A stretch of 64,000 nt of DNA, taken from assembly GCA_012934845.2 (NCBI GenBank), contig WNNJ02001726.1, positions 1 through 64,000 of the forward strand. The letters run 5' to 3'. Below, piece by piece: positions 63,001 to 63,318 of the stretch; positions within the stretch are counted from its first letter, which is position 1, and each line of letters starts with the position of its first letter. Source of the stretch: Pomphorhynchus laevis (Eukaryota > Acanthocephala > Palaeacanthocephala > Echinorhynchida > Pomphorhynchidae). The notes beneath the pieces were generated by a model. That model was not told the DNA's origin. It worked only from the letters and a program-made list of their open reading frames with translations, and did no database searches. The position numbers were made by a program, and so were the translations under genes.

Positions 63001-63318
63001 CTGATTAGTCAATGTAAAGAGGCTGTACAGCGAGAGGGAATTATGATAGACACTCCTGATGAACTTTACAGATGGTTTGCTTCAGAGGTATAACTTTATT
63101 TTTATTACTAAATGTACTAAATATTTTTTTAGATAACAAAGAACCTTCATGTCGTAATAACTATGAATCCAAGCGACGAGTCTCTCAAGGATAAAGCAAG
63201 CTCGTCTCCAGCACTTTTTAACCGATGTGTTCTTAATTGGTTTGGTGATTGGACTGATTCTACATTAAGCCATGTCGCCGACGAGAGGCTAAGTAATGTC
63301 GATCTCAGTTGTGCTCTC
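2867..63318 (+). CDS. Cytoplasmic dynein 1 heavy chain, 44 exons, 3' part outside window
   Basis: Motor subunit of cytoplasmic dynein 1, the minus-end-directed microtubule ATPase used for retrograde transport, mitosis and nuclear positioning. Forty-four exons join in one frame to 3079 codons (animal orthologues have about 4,600). The tail is residues 1 to about 1340 and the linker about 1340-1840. Walker A motifs are AAA1 GPAGTGKT (1877-1884), AAA2 GNSGTGKT (2174-2181), AAA3 GPPGSGKT (2555-2562) and AAA4 GISGSGKT (2897-2904). Walker B acidic residues are AAA1 D1929/E1930, AAA3 D2624/E2625 and AAA4 D2955/E2956. Tail motifs such as [22 protein letters not shown] and QSKVNLKYD are those of dynein-1, which argues against an axonemal or dynein-2 paralogue. 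The start is the first ATG after an in-frame stop and its protein aligns near the usual N-terminus. All catalytic positions are intact, so the gene looks functional. The stalk, AAA5, AAA6 and C-terminal domain lie past 64000. Confidence 0.95.
4653..5045. repeat. Direct repeat pair of about 95 bp
   Basis: Positions 4653-4750 and 4944-5045 share a segment beginning ACGAATTTGATTAATAAAA and ending CTTTCTGTCTGTTTTTGTT, with a few differences. The copies are about 291 bp apart. Function unknown. Confidence 0.75.
5651..6085 (+). repeat. Minisatellite, 114-bp unit, about 3.8 copies
   Basis: Units start at 5651, 5765, 5879 and 5993, exactly 114 bp apart. Each holds an inverted repeat, AAAGCTGATTCTTCCG against CGGAAGAATCAGCTTT. 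Because 114 is divisible by three, one frame stays open from 5676 to 6080 and would encode a 38-residue Ser/Asn-rich repeat starting [13 protein letters not shown]. It sits in an intron, so coding is unlikely. Confidence 0.9.
6150..6212. repeat. GC-richer 65-bp dispersed segment, copy 1
   Basis: Contains CTTCCCCGCCTCGCCTCATC and then GAAATCTTTTATCTATTCCA. The same segment recurs at 7145-7209 in the same orientation. It stands out against the AT-rich surroundings. Origin unknown. Confidence 0.75.
6872..6931. repeat. Perfect 60-nt palindrome, no loop
   Basis: Bases 6872-6901 are the exact reverse complement of 6902-6931, centred on GACAAC/GTTGTC. A perfect cruciform-capable sequence without a spacer is unstable in many hosts, which suggests a recent origin. 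Confidence 0.95.
7080..7260. repeat. GC-richer segment with dispersed copy 2
   Basis: A block of unusual composition whose 7145-7209 part repeats 6150-6212. An AATAAA at about 7249 suggests it may be the 3' end of a retroposed transcript. A 91-codon frame (7080-7355) crosses it but resembles no protein I know. Confidence 0.4.
7526..7607 (+). CDS. Dynein exon 2 (residues 69-95)
   Basis: Acceptor tttag, donor gtttgg. It encodes [18 protein letters not shown], which aligns with the acidic stretch and the following FISYN-like segment of animal dynein-1. Too short to stand out alone; the frame and flanking exons support it. Confidence 0.8.
7608..8400. other. Intron 2 with a fold-back (793 nt)
   Basis: AT-rich. 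It holds an 82-nt fold-back at 7821-7902 and nothing else recognised. Confidence 0.8.
7821..7902. repeat. 82-nt fold-back with nested hairpin
   Basis: Arms of about 33 nt start ATACTATTGTTTGTACTAGT and return as ACTAGTACATACAATAGTAT. Inside, GTTTACCTT pairs perfectly with AAGGTAAAC around a 7-nt loop. Confidence 0.85.
8401..8574 (+). CDS. Dynein exon 3 (residues 96-153)
   Basis: Acceptor gtttcag. It encodes [18 protein letters not shown] and CAPFLKSYV, matching the tail N-terminal segment of dynein-1. It ends with two bases of an Arg codon. The intron that follows is only 43 nt. Confidence 0.92.
8618..8873 (+). CDS. Dynein exon 4 (residues 154-239)
   Basis: Starts in [16 protein letters not shown] and contains [11 protein letters not shown], one of the most recognisable dynein-1 tail motifs. 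It ends NRWVKEIQE before donor gtatac. Intron 4 is 46 nt. Confidence 0.95.
8920..9106 (+). CDS. Dynein exon 5 (residues 240-301)
   Basis: Encodes [19 protein letters not shown] and VLAFDSDT of the tail. It ends CAG directly before GCATTT, so the donor is GC rather than GT. No GT lies in a usable position before the acceptor at 9152-9153. Confidence 0.93.
9107..9153 (+). other. GC-AG intron 5 (47 nt)
   Basis: The dynein alignment requires joining GATACAG to GATTAAAG to give DTGLKETV. The excised 47 nt start GC and end TTTTTTAG. GC-AG introns are a known minor class spliced by the U2 machinery. Confidence 0.85.
9154..9374 (+). CDS. Dynein exon 6 (residues 302-375)
   Basis: Encodes [15 protein letters not shown] and [16 protein letters not shown], matching the dynein-1 tail almost without gaps. 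Donor gtatta, phase 0. Confidence 0.95.
9375..10251. other. Intron 6 (877 nt)
   Basis: AT-rich. Short imperfect repeats of ATTAAATTGATAATTAACTT occur near 9755-9800. Nothing else recognised. Confidence 0.8.
10252..10478 (+). CDS. Dynein exon 7 (residues 376-450)
   Basis: Encodes [27 protein letters not shown] and a Lys/Glu-rich helix ending [10 protein letters not shown]. It corresponds to the tail region before the FRRQHEQLR motif. The first codon is Val, spliced from exon 6. Confidence 0.94.
10479..11395. other. Intron 7 (917 nt)
   Basis: AT-rich with simple AATTAATTATT runs near 10675-10755. No gene or clear repeat seen. Confidence 0.8.
11396..11561 (+). CDS. Dynein exon 8 (residues 451-506)
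   Basis: Encodes [19 protein letters not shown], then a variable Ser-rich part ending DAALAIY. Donor gtatga; intron 8 is 44 nt. Confidence 0.93.
11606..11697 (+). CDS. Dynein exon 9 (residues 507-536)
   Basis: Encodes [20 protein letters not shown] and ends AMRR before donor gtaata. It matches the VKEVDGLDVSKEG region of dynein-1. Confidence 0.93.
11698..13219. other. Intron 9 (1522 nt)
   Basis: AT-rich with simple sequence (11930-12110, 12400-12500). No gene or named repeat seen. Confidence 0.8.
13220..13436 (+). CDS. Dynein exon 10 (residues 537-609)
   Basis: Encodes [20 protein letters not shown] and [17 protein letters not shown], a strong dynein-1 signature in the tail dimerisation region. 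Acceptor attctag, donor gtaagt. Confidence 0.96.
13585..13805. repeat. Inverted pair of SINE-body fragments
   Basis: The left part reads GATACAGCAGGACGCTACTA and the right part ATTAGTAGAGTTCTGCTGTA, opposite orientations of one sequence. The outer ends TTATCC.CACAGGT and ACCTGTAAGGATAA also pair. It is the same family as 19266-20275, without the tRNA-like head. Confidence 0.8.
14390..14790. other. Balanced-composition stretch of unknown origin
   Basis: Less AT-rich than its surroundings, with frames of 67 codons (+, 14432-14635) and 86 codons (-, 14515-14775). The minus frame includes [17 protein letters not shown]. Neither is recognisable. It may be a decayed transposon. Confidence 0.3.
15525..15767 (+). 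CDS. Dynein exon 11 (residues 610-690)
   Basis: Encodes [20 protein letters not shown] and [15 protein letters not shown]. The acceptor is TTCAAG; the nearer TAG would put a stop in frame. Phase 0 at both ends. Confidence 0.95.
15820..15945 (+). CDS. Dynein exon 12 (residues 691-732)
   Basis: Encodes [18 protein letters not shown] and [16 protein letters not shown]. The acceptor is TTAAAG. It matches the VSGRIFTIE and LKVNFLPEIITLSKEV part of the tail. Intron 11 is 52 nt. Confidence 0.94.
15993..16127 (+). CDS. Dynein exon 13 (residues 733-777)
   Basis: Encodes [19 protein letters not shown], matching VRNLKWLGFRVPLAIVNKA of animal dynein-1. Introns 12 and 13 are both 47 nt. Confidence 0.95.
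16175..16330 (+). CDS. Dynein exon 14 (residues 778-829)
   Basis: Encodes [20 protein letters not shown] and ends CQEK before gtaagt. It matches LIAEGIALVWESYKLDPYV. Acceptor gcttag. Confidence 0.94.
18725..18890 (+). repeat. Penelope-linked terminal-repeat copy
   Basis: Reads AGAGGTCATCAGGAGGAACT, GCTATGTTATCAGG, then CCAACATAACAGCTCAGCC and ends CTCTGATGAAATTTGATTAT. The same unit, inverted, lies just after the Penelope-like frame at 48050-48240. Confidence 0.8.
19266..20275. mobile_element. Fold-back cluster of tRNA-derived SINEs
   Basis: There are three related copies. One in minus orientation (19266-19665) and one in plus (19893-20275) form a large inverted repeat; a plus body-only copy (about 19700-19876) lies between. 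The plus copy has a pol III A-box-like AGCCTAGTAGATTAAACG (about 20024-20041) and a B-box-like GAGTTCAAATCC (about 20066-20077). The inverted copy has GAGTTCGAATCTG. The shared body includes GGGTCGAAACGTGAAATGTA and CAGCAGCTGATTAGACCCA. Confidence 0.8.
20330..20420 (+). repeat. Truncated terminal-repeat copy
   Basis: Carries GAGGTCATCAGGAGGAACTG and CTATGTTATCAG of the Penelope-linked repeat, then stops abruptly at TGTTGTGAAG. Confidence 0.75.
21164..21343 (+). CDS. Dynein exon 15 (residues 830-889)
   Basis: Encodes [20 protein letters not shown] and [19 protein letters not shown]. The spacing from the previous QEK to the ...DYDH motif equals the animal one, which fixes the acceptor at TTATTAAG. 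Donor gtaaga. Confidence 0.9.
21344..21730. other. Intron 15 (387 nt)
   Basis: AT-rich, with two related GAATATTTAAGTTTAAGAAT-like phrases (21470-21600). Nothing else recognised. Confidence 0.8.
21731..21889 (+). CDS. Dynein exon 16 (residues 890-942)
   Basis: Encodes [19 protein letters not shown], a variable region, then an acidic [16 protein letters not shown]. It matches the dynein-1 tail where an acidic linker precedes the HELRITNQ motif. Confidence 0.9.
21943..22089 (+). CDS. Dynein exon 17 (residues 943-991)
   Basis: Encodes [19 protein letters not shown] and [15 protein letters not shown], matching VHELRITNQVIYLNPPIE. Intron 16 is 53 nt. Confidence 0.93.
23096..23162. repeat. Imperfect inverted repeat
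   Basis: Arms TTTCCTCAAAAATAAGAG and CTCCTATTTTCGAGGGAAA enclose an AT-rich middle with internal dyad symmetry. About 67 nt. Function unknown. Confidence 0.6.
24193..24711 (-). other. Unrecognised 172-codon frame beside a LINE
   Basis: An open frame of 172 codons with no known domain, Cys- and Ser-rich in its middle. It lies directly downstream, in the minus sense, of the decayed LINE at 24700-25145 and may be part of its 3' region. Coding status doubtful. Confidence 0.25.
24700..25145 (-). mobile_element. Decayed LINE (non-LTR) reverse transcriptase fragment
   Basis: Minus-strand translation from about 25140 reads [20 protein letters not shown], then [20 protein letters not shown] and [10 protein letters not shown]. 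That is the region after the RT catalytic site of non-LTR elements (N..KTK..F..GG, F.YLG). The frame decays after about 24900. The clade was not assigned. Confidence 0.75.
25523..25654 (+). CDS. Dynein exon 18 (residues 992-1035)
   Basis: Encodes [20 protein letters not shown] and [16 protein letters not shown]. It aligns with the segment leading to [16 protein letters not shown]. Acceptor gatcgcag. Confidence 0.9.
25655..26400. other. Intron 18 (746 nt)
   Basis: AT-rich, with a loose duplication of TTTAATACAATG/TTTAATACATTACGTCATT phrases (25820-26020). Nothing else recognised. Confidence 0.75.
26401..26504 (+). CDS. Dynein exon 19 (residues 1036-1069)
   Basis: Encodes [20 protein letters not shown], matching [20 protein letters not shown]. 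The acceptor is TTTTAAG; an earlier TTTCAG would bring in a stop. Confidence 0.93.
26684..26867 (+). CDS. Dynein exon 20 (residues 1070-1131)
   Basis: Encodes [20 protein letters not shown] and [13 protein letters not shown], a hallmark dynein-1 segment. Preceded by a 179-nt intron and followed by a 46-nt intron. Confidence 0.96.
26914..27174 (+). CDS. Dynein exon 21 (residues 1132-1218)
   Basis: Encodes [20 protein letters not shown] and ends [10 protein letters not shown], matching LLEKQRFQFPPSWLYIDNI and KDSAIQQQ. Acceptor tttcag, donor gtaatg. Confidence 0.95.
28097..28162. repeat. 66-bp direct repeat, left copy
   Basis: Starts TATCATGTGATATTGGACGT and ends AGCGGATTTTTTATT. Identical to 29077-29142. 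Confidence 0.95.
28164..28445. repeat. Tandem duplication, 143-bp unit, two copies
   Basis: CTTCTTCTGCCTTCGCTGTC occurs at 28171 and 28314, and the following sequence through GAAGAAAGTAGAAACAAGC is almost identical. It lies between the left 66-bp repeat and the retroelement remnant. Confidence 0.92.
29077..29142. repeat. 66-bp direct repeat, right copy
   Basis: Identical to 28097-28162, spaced 980 bp. A weaker related sequence, TATCATATGACATTGTACGT, follows near 29363. Confidence 0.95.
29420..29518 (+). CDS. Dynein exon 22 (residues 1219-1251)
   Basis: Encodes [19 protein letters not shown] and [12 protein letters not shown]. It aligns with LQMKIVQEDRAVESRT and the WEKTKPV segment. Short, but frame and neighbours agree. 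Confidence 0.88.
29519..30215. other. Intron 22 (697 nt)
   Basis: AT-rich; nothing recognised. Confidence 0.8.
30216..30339 (+). CDS. Dynein exon 23 (residues 1252-1292)
   Basis: Encodes [19 protein letters not shown] and [16 protein letters not shown], matching the KCAKAKEALEL motif. Donor gtgagt; it leaves one base of codon 1293. Confidence 0.94.
30589..30660 (+). other. Candidate in-frame cassette exon (72 nt)
   Basis: Preceded by TTTTTATTTGCTGCAG and followed by AGG/gtaaat, both good splice signals. The length is 24 codons and the phase fits between exons 23 and 24, giving [20 protein letters not shown] plus four residues with no stop. Skipping it gives exactly the animal spacing between KEAL and the DELNDLK motif, so inclusion would be an alternative form. 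No homology seen. Confidence 0.35.
31000..31760. repeat. Minisatellite, 116-bp unit, about 6.5 copies
   Basis: GCTAAGCTTAAAATTTACAA begins units at 31006, 31122, 31238, 31354, 31470, 31586 and 31702, always 116 bp apart. Units differ at only a few bases, for example ATATTCTTA versus ATATTGTTA. Confidence 0.95.
33125..33378 (+). CDS. Dynein exon 24 (residues 1293-1377)
   Basis: Encodes [20 protein letters not shown] and [19 protein letters not shown]. It marks the start of the linker region. Acceptor cattag; the one-base phase matches exon 23. Confidence 0.95.
33425..33634 (+). CDS. Dynein exon 25 (residues 1378-1447)
   Basis: Encodes [30 protein letters not shown] and [13 protein letters not shown], matching the HWKQLMKRL and LTLGQIWDVDLQ linker motifs. 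Flanked by introns of 46 and 50 nt. Confidence 0.96.
33685..33831 (+). CDS. Dynein exon 26 (residues 1448-1496)
   Basis: Encodes [20 protein letters not shown] and [16 protein letters not shown], matching linker WNTYELDLVNYQNKCRLI and SAMKLSPYYK. Confidence 0.96.
33932..34195. repeat. Degenerate 15-bp tandem repeat
   Basis: About 17 units of TCCTCATGATTAGAT with point differences (GGTTAGAT, GATTATAT, GAATGGAT). Confidence 0.92.
34645..34740 (-). repeat. SINE-body fragment
   Basis: ACCTAATCAGCTACTGATCC and TTTCAAGTTTCGGTCCTTTT match the core of the SINEs at 53570-54200 and, more loosely, those at 19266-20275. Confidence 0.6.
34972..35138 (+). CDS. Dynein exon 27 (residues 1497-1551)
   Basis: Encodes [20 protein letters not shown] and [13 protein letters not shown], a highly conserved linker block. 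The acceptor is GTTTAAG and the spacing to the previous exon matches animal dynein-1. Confidence 0.96.
35203..35687. repeat. Tandem duplication of about 240 bp
   Basis: ATATTAAAAATTATTGCAAC starts at about 35203 and at 35451. The copies stay close through CTTGAGAGTTTGATAA. Confidence 0.9.
35707..35900. repeat. Diverged tandem duplication of about 85 bp
   Basis: AAAAAGGGCTCCGTTTCTAG and AAAAGGGCTCCGGTTATAAT begin two copies that share TTTGATTCAAA.ATTGTA. Confidence 0.7.
35972..36006. repeat. Perfect hairpin, 16-bp stem
   Basis: TTGACCTTGCTTTATT pairs with AATAAAGCAAGGTCAA around a 3-nt loop. It is inside an intron, so it is not read as a terminator. Confidence 0.92.
36045..36098. repeat. Inverted repeat, 12-bp arms
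   Basis: AAACCTCTGAGA and TCTCAGAGGTTT enclose 30 nt. Confidence 0.85.
36375..36548 (+). CDS. Dynein exon 28 (residues 1552-1609)
   Basis: Encodes [20 protein letters not shown] and [16 protein letters not shown], matching the linker [21 protein letters not shown]. Acceptor tgctag. Confidence 0.96.
36814..36979 (+). CDS. Dynein exon 29 (residues 1610-1665)
   Basis: Encodes [20 protein letters not shown] and [12 protein letters not shown], the [14 protein letters not shown] block shared by all dynein linkers. Donor gtaata. Confidence 0.97.
36980..38329. other. Intron 29 (1350 nt)
   Basis: AT-rich. A partial duplicate of exon 30 and its donor lies at about 37417-37510. A short AGCATGTTCACCATTAACT direct repeat lies near 37922-37985. 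Confidence 0.85.
37417..37510 (+). pseudogene. Partial copy of exon 30 end plus donor
   Basis: AATTTTTCTGAACACATGAA and ATGGATCAATTATTATCAG/gtttgaacc repeat the last 13 codons of exon 30 and the first 50 or so bases of intron 30 (source 38470-38567). One residue differs (Tyr for Asp). The donor is kept but no usable acceptor is seen upstream, so it is a pseudo-exon. Confidence 0.88.
38330..38509 (+). CDS. Dynein exon 30 (residues 1666-1725)
   Basis: Encodes [20 protein letters not shown] and HMKWINDYQ, matching KINEWLTLVEKEMRVTLAK and ITWIDKYQ. Acceptor cttttag, donor gtttga. Confidence 0.93.
38510..39498. other. Intron 30 (989 nt)
   Basis: AT-rich. Phrases such as GCTGATAATCGAT (38792) and CAAACATTG.CTGCTTTGT (39170) recur in intron 31 (about 40100 and 39828), suggesting an old duplication of intronic sequence. 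Confidence 0.65.
39499..39672 (+). CDS. Dynein exon 31 (residues 1726-1783)
   Basis: Encodes [20 protein letters not shown] and [11 protein letters not shown], matching [20 protein letters not shown] and LRRRKLEHL at the end of the linker. Donor gtgagt. Confidence 0.94.
40752..42561 (-). mobile_element. 5'-truncated non-LTR retrotransposon with LIM-bearing 3' part
   Basis: On the minus strand the order is: RT C-terminal segment with [20 protein letters not shown] and [12 protein letters not shown] (42561-42132); a zinc-knuckle-like CGRC..H..C and [18 protein letters not shown], resembling the restriction-like endonuclease of early-branching (R2/R4-type) non-LTR elements (42055-41765); [17 protein letters not shown] and [18 protein letters not shown], the usual C-terminus of this RT group; then a frame reaching a LIM domain. 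The element starts abruptly at 42561, as 5'-truncated LINE insertions do, and its frame is broken at least once. Confidence 0.75.
40830..41642 (-). CDS. Chimeric frame: retrotransposon C-terminus plus LIM domain (270 aa)
   Basis: One open frame on the minus strand. Residues 1 to about 60 are the end of the retrotransposon protein ([20 protein letters not shown]). Residues about 60-180 are unrecognised, with a Pro/Ile/Gln-rich stretch. Residues about 195-245 are a complete LIM domain: CSRC, 17 residues, H-x2-C-x2-C-x2-C, 17 residues, C-x2-C, with [12 protein letters not shown] and DGEIYCKGC. The preceding [11 protein letters not shown] and the Lys/Glu-rich end recall cysteine-rich (CRP/MLP-type) muscle LIM proteins. 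LIM domains bind proteins, often at actin structures. It may be a retroposed chimeric transcript, a nested host exon or a captured domain. Expression unknown. Confidence 0.65.
   Translation of the reverse strand: MESFGGWNEEGNRVIKRVANNMSRTSGVRYAVTISHLYQRISIAIMRGNAKAIVASLDQIPISTFDGGHQETCEPGKRLFEPDSCASSRTREVMRLPVCKDNNKNHTPMNEYDEIIPVSCMTEIVHQIPDTLPIIQASPISNIQIMPQQPIQTIMITEQPRRTTAKIDIDNVEYFPEHERETMGPKFGGAIEKCSRCGTTVYVAERIGACSSQWHEKCFRCKTCNTTLTLGTYKDQDGEIYCKGCFADKLLPHDRNRKQAEEEMKASKQL
42883..43066 (+). CDS. Dynein exon 32 (residues 1784-1844)
   Basis: Encodes [14 protein letters not shown], then [13 protein letters not shown] and KYNFEYMG, matching ITELVHQRDVTRSL and LSQMRFYFD just before AAA1. 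Donor gtatgc. Confidence 0.94.
43067..43499. other. Intron 32 (433 nt)
   Basis: AT-rich; nothing recognised. Confidence 0.8.
43500..43696 (+). CDS. Dynein exon 33 (residues 1845-1910), AAA1 Walker A
   Basis: Encodes [20 protein letters not shown] and [20 protein letters not shown]. The P-loop GPAGTGKT (1877-1884) is the main ATP hydrolysis site of the motor and is intact. Confidence 0.97.
43756..43900 (+). CDS. Dynein exon 34 (residues 1911-1958), AAA1 Walker B
   Basis: Encodes [20 protein letters not shown] and [17 protein letters not shown]. The catalytic Asp1929-Glu1930 of CFDE is present. Preceded by a 59-nt intron. Confidence 0.97.
43901..44988. other. Intron 34 (1088 nt)
   Basis: Very AT-rich with simple TTAATTAA and ATATAATA runs. 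No gene or named repeat. Confidence 0.8.
44989..45182 (+). CDS. Dynein exon 35 (residues 1959-2023), AAA1 sensor region
   Basis: Encodes [20 protein letters not shown] and [17 protein letters not shown], almost invariant among dynein heavy chains. The TMNPGYAGR stretch includes the sensor-1 Asn. Confidence 0.97.
45453..45635 (+). CDS. Dynein exon 36 (residues 2024-2084)
   Basis: Encodes [20 protein letters not shown] and [19 protein letters not shown], the end of AAA1 large and small subdomains. Its C-terminal charged segment DVKDLDEIK is shorter than in vertebrates. Confidence 0.96.
46660..47990 (+). mobile_element. Penelope-like element, decayed RT
   Basis: Plus-strand pieces match Penelope-like reverse transcriptase in order: [63 protein letters not shown]; the catalytic YIDD in [11 protein letters not shown]; then [20 protein letters not shown]. 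The longest intact frame is 47320-47691. The copy is broken in several places. No GIY-YIG endonuclease is seen after the RT, so it is either 3'-truncated or of an endonuclease-less type. Confidence 0.85.
47668..47707. repeat. 11-bp tandem repeat
   Basis: About four units of CATTAAATTAA at the end of the open Penelope RT frame. Confidence 0.85.
48050..48240 (-). repeat. Penelope-linked terminal repeat, inverted relative to other copies
   Basis: Contains GGCCCC..GGGGCC and CTGCTATG..CATAGCAG as overlapping complementary pairs, then CTCCTGATGACCTCTAATTC. Copies in the opposite orientation lie at 18725-18890, 20330-20420, 58870-59030 (diverged), 59290-59460 and 59885-60065. Confidence 0.82.
48993..49208 (+). 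CDS. Dynein exon 37 (residues 2085-2156)
   Basis: Encodes [20 protein letters not shown] and FGKIWLDK, corresponding to [20 protein letters not shown] and GGMWVEK between AAA1 and AAA2. Confidence 0.92.
49209..51406. other. Intron 37 (2198 nt)
   Basis: AT-rich. It holds a 180-bp tandem duplication (about 50205-50564). Small frames here look fortuitous. Confidence 0.8.
50205..50564. repeat. Tandem duplication, 180-bp unit
   Basis: TCTTATTTTTCGTATTGTTT begins copies at 50211 and 50391. The copies differ at only a few positions through CTTTAACTTTTAAG. Confidence 0.92.
51407..52995 (+). CDS. Dynein exon 38 (residues 2157-2685), AAA2 and AAA3
   Basis: A single 1589-nt exon. AAA2: [18 protein letters not shown], then [20 protein letters not shown] and [23 protein letters not shown]3: [20 protein letters not shown] with GPPGSGKT (2555-2562), then [20 protein letters not shown] with Walker B D2624/E2625, and [22 protein letters not shown]3 nucleotide state gates motor activity; AAA2 binds ATP structurally. 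The variable insert after FLADPL is shorter than in vertebrates. Confidence 0.98.
52996..54623. other. Intron 38 (1628 nt)
   Basis: Holds two direct copies of a SINE-like repeat (about 53570-54200). The rest is AT-rich. Confidence 0.85.
53570..54200 (-). mobile_element. Two direct copies of a SINE-like repeat (about 310 bp each)
   Basis: Copies start near 53570 and 53905 with AATCCTATCAGCATCACT and share ACGCCTACATTTCGTGTTTC, CCAAATTACACAATTAATGT and TGGTGTGGGCAGTAACTAAT. They end with a tRNA-like GCAATTCGAATCCTTCACAC and a GGTGTGG..CCACAC pairing. The core matches the SINE body at 19380-19460, orientation inferred from that match. The strand is uncertain. Confidence 0.7.
54624..54789 (+). 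CDS. Dynein exon 39 (residues 2686-2741)
   Basis: Encodes [20 protein letters not shown] and [20 protein letters not shown], the AAA3 segment after PLSHR. Acceptor tttttag. Confidence 0.96.
56740..56880. repeat. Palindromic repeat with paired hammerhead-like cores
   Basis: GATATTTCGCTAACT..AGTTAGCATCTTCAA (56786-56820) faces CTGAAGATGCTAACAG..TTAGCGAAA (56836-56863). The left end reads ATTATTGAAGCTGGATCAAA, the same end as 57375-57545. Confidence 0.7.
57028..57300 (-). mobile_element. LINE C-terminal fragment
   Basis: The minus frame includes [31 protein letters not shown] and ends [15 protein letters not shown]. The TRGH-like and F..R..N.WN.LP spacing is that of the end of ORF2 in CR1/Jockey-type LINEs. 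No RT core remains. Confidence 0.55.
57375..57545. mobile_element. MITE-like element with inverted ends
   Basis: The left end GGAGCTGAATTAAAGAAAAA pairs with the right end CTTTTTTCTTTGATCCAGCT. Inner GATATTTCGCTAACTTCTGT and the right CTGAGGA..ATAGCGAAACA are the same hammerhead-like motifs as at 56786-56863. About 170 bp, no coding capacity. Confidence 0.7.
58599..58762 (+). CDS. Dynein exon 40 (residues 2742-2795)
   Basis: Encodes [19 protein letters not shown] and [16 protein letters not shown], matching [18 protein letters not shown] and [16 protein letters not shown], the AAA3-AAA4 junction of dynein-1. Confidence 0.97.
58870..59030 (+). repeat. Diverged Penelope-linked repeat copy
   Basis: AGAGGTCATCATGATCAACT and TTATCAAGTTTCGG match the family; the fold-back at 59031 interrupts or abuts its end. 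Confidence 0.55.
59031..59184. repeat. 154-nt fold-back with hammerhead-like core
   Basis: Arms 59031-59073 and 59142-59184 are inverted repeats of 43 nt with two or three mismatches (AAAATGCAAAAGTTAAT and GATCAAAGGCTGAGTTAG). Between them the minus strand reads CTGACGA, AGCCG..CGGC, AAAAGC (59117 to 59091), close to a hammerhead core. Confidence 0.85.
59290..59460 (+). repeat. Penelope-linked terminal-repeat copy
   Basis: TTATGAATTGAATAATAAAT, AATCAGGAGTGTTATCAAGT and ATCTGATGAAATTTGATTAT match the family, with losses in the middle. Confidence 0.7.
59885..60065 (+). repeat. Penelope-linked terminal-repeat copy
   Basis: AAGACGATGTATCGGAATAA, GAATTAGAGGTCATCAGGAA and TTTCCTCTGATGAATATGTC match 48050-48240 inverted. 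Confidence 0.82.
60070..60360 (+). other. Unrecognised 96-codon frame
   Basis: Follows a terminal-repeat copy. [20 protein letters not shown] looks protein-like and LNFL is followed by a donor-like gtaaaa. No family recognised. It could be a fragment of a mobile element or a duplicated exon. Confidence 0.2.
60821..61199 (+). CDS. Dynein exon 41 (residues 2796-2922), AAA4 Walker A
   Basis: Encodes [36 protein letters not shown] and [20 protein letters not shown]. The P-loop GISGSGKT is at 2897-2904. The acceptor is TTATAAG. AAA4 binds nucleotide and modulates the motor. Confidence 0.97.
61200..62071. other. Intron 41 (872 nt)
   Basis: AT-rich; nothing recognised. Confidence 0.8.
62072..62233 (+). 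CDS. Dynein exon 42 (residues 2923-2976), AAA4 Walker B
   Basis: Encodes [20 protein letters not shown] and [20 protein letters not shown]. Walker B Asp2955-Glu2956 is intact. [13 protein letters not shown] departs from the usual HRKYTGEDFDEDL at the N-terminal side. Confidence 0.96.
62234..62964. other. Intron 42 (731 nt)
   Basis: AT-rich. Short AT repeats occur at 62695-62785. Nothing else recognised. Confidence 0.8.
62965..63087 (+). CDS. Dynein exon 43 (residues 2977-3017)
   Basis: Encodes [20 protein letters not shown] and [13 protein letters not shown], matching [19 protein letters not shown] of AAA4. Followed by a 45-nt intron. Confidence 0.97.
63133..63318 (+). CDS. Dynein exon 44 (residues 3018-3079)
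   Basis: Encodes [20 protein letters not shown] and [16 protein letters not shown], the AAA4 sensor and end block. It ends at CTC before donor gtacgt in phase 0. It is the last exon in the window; the gene continues to the right. Confidence 0.95.
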
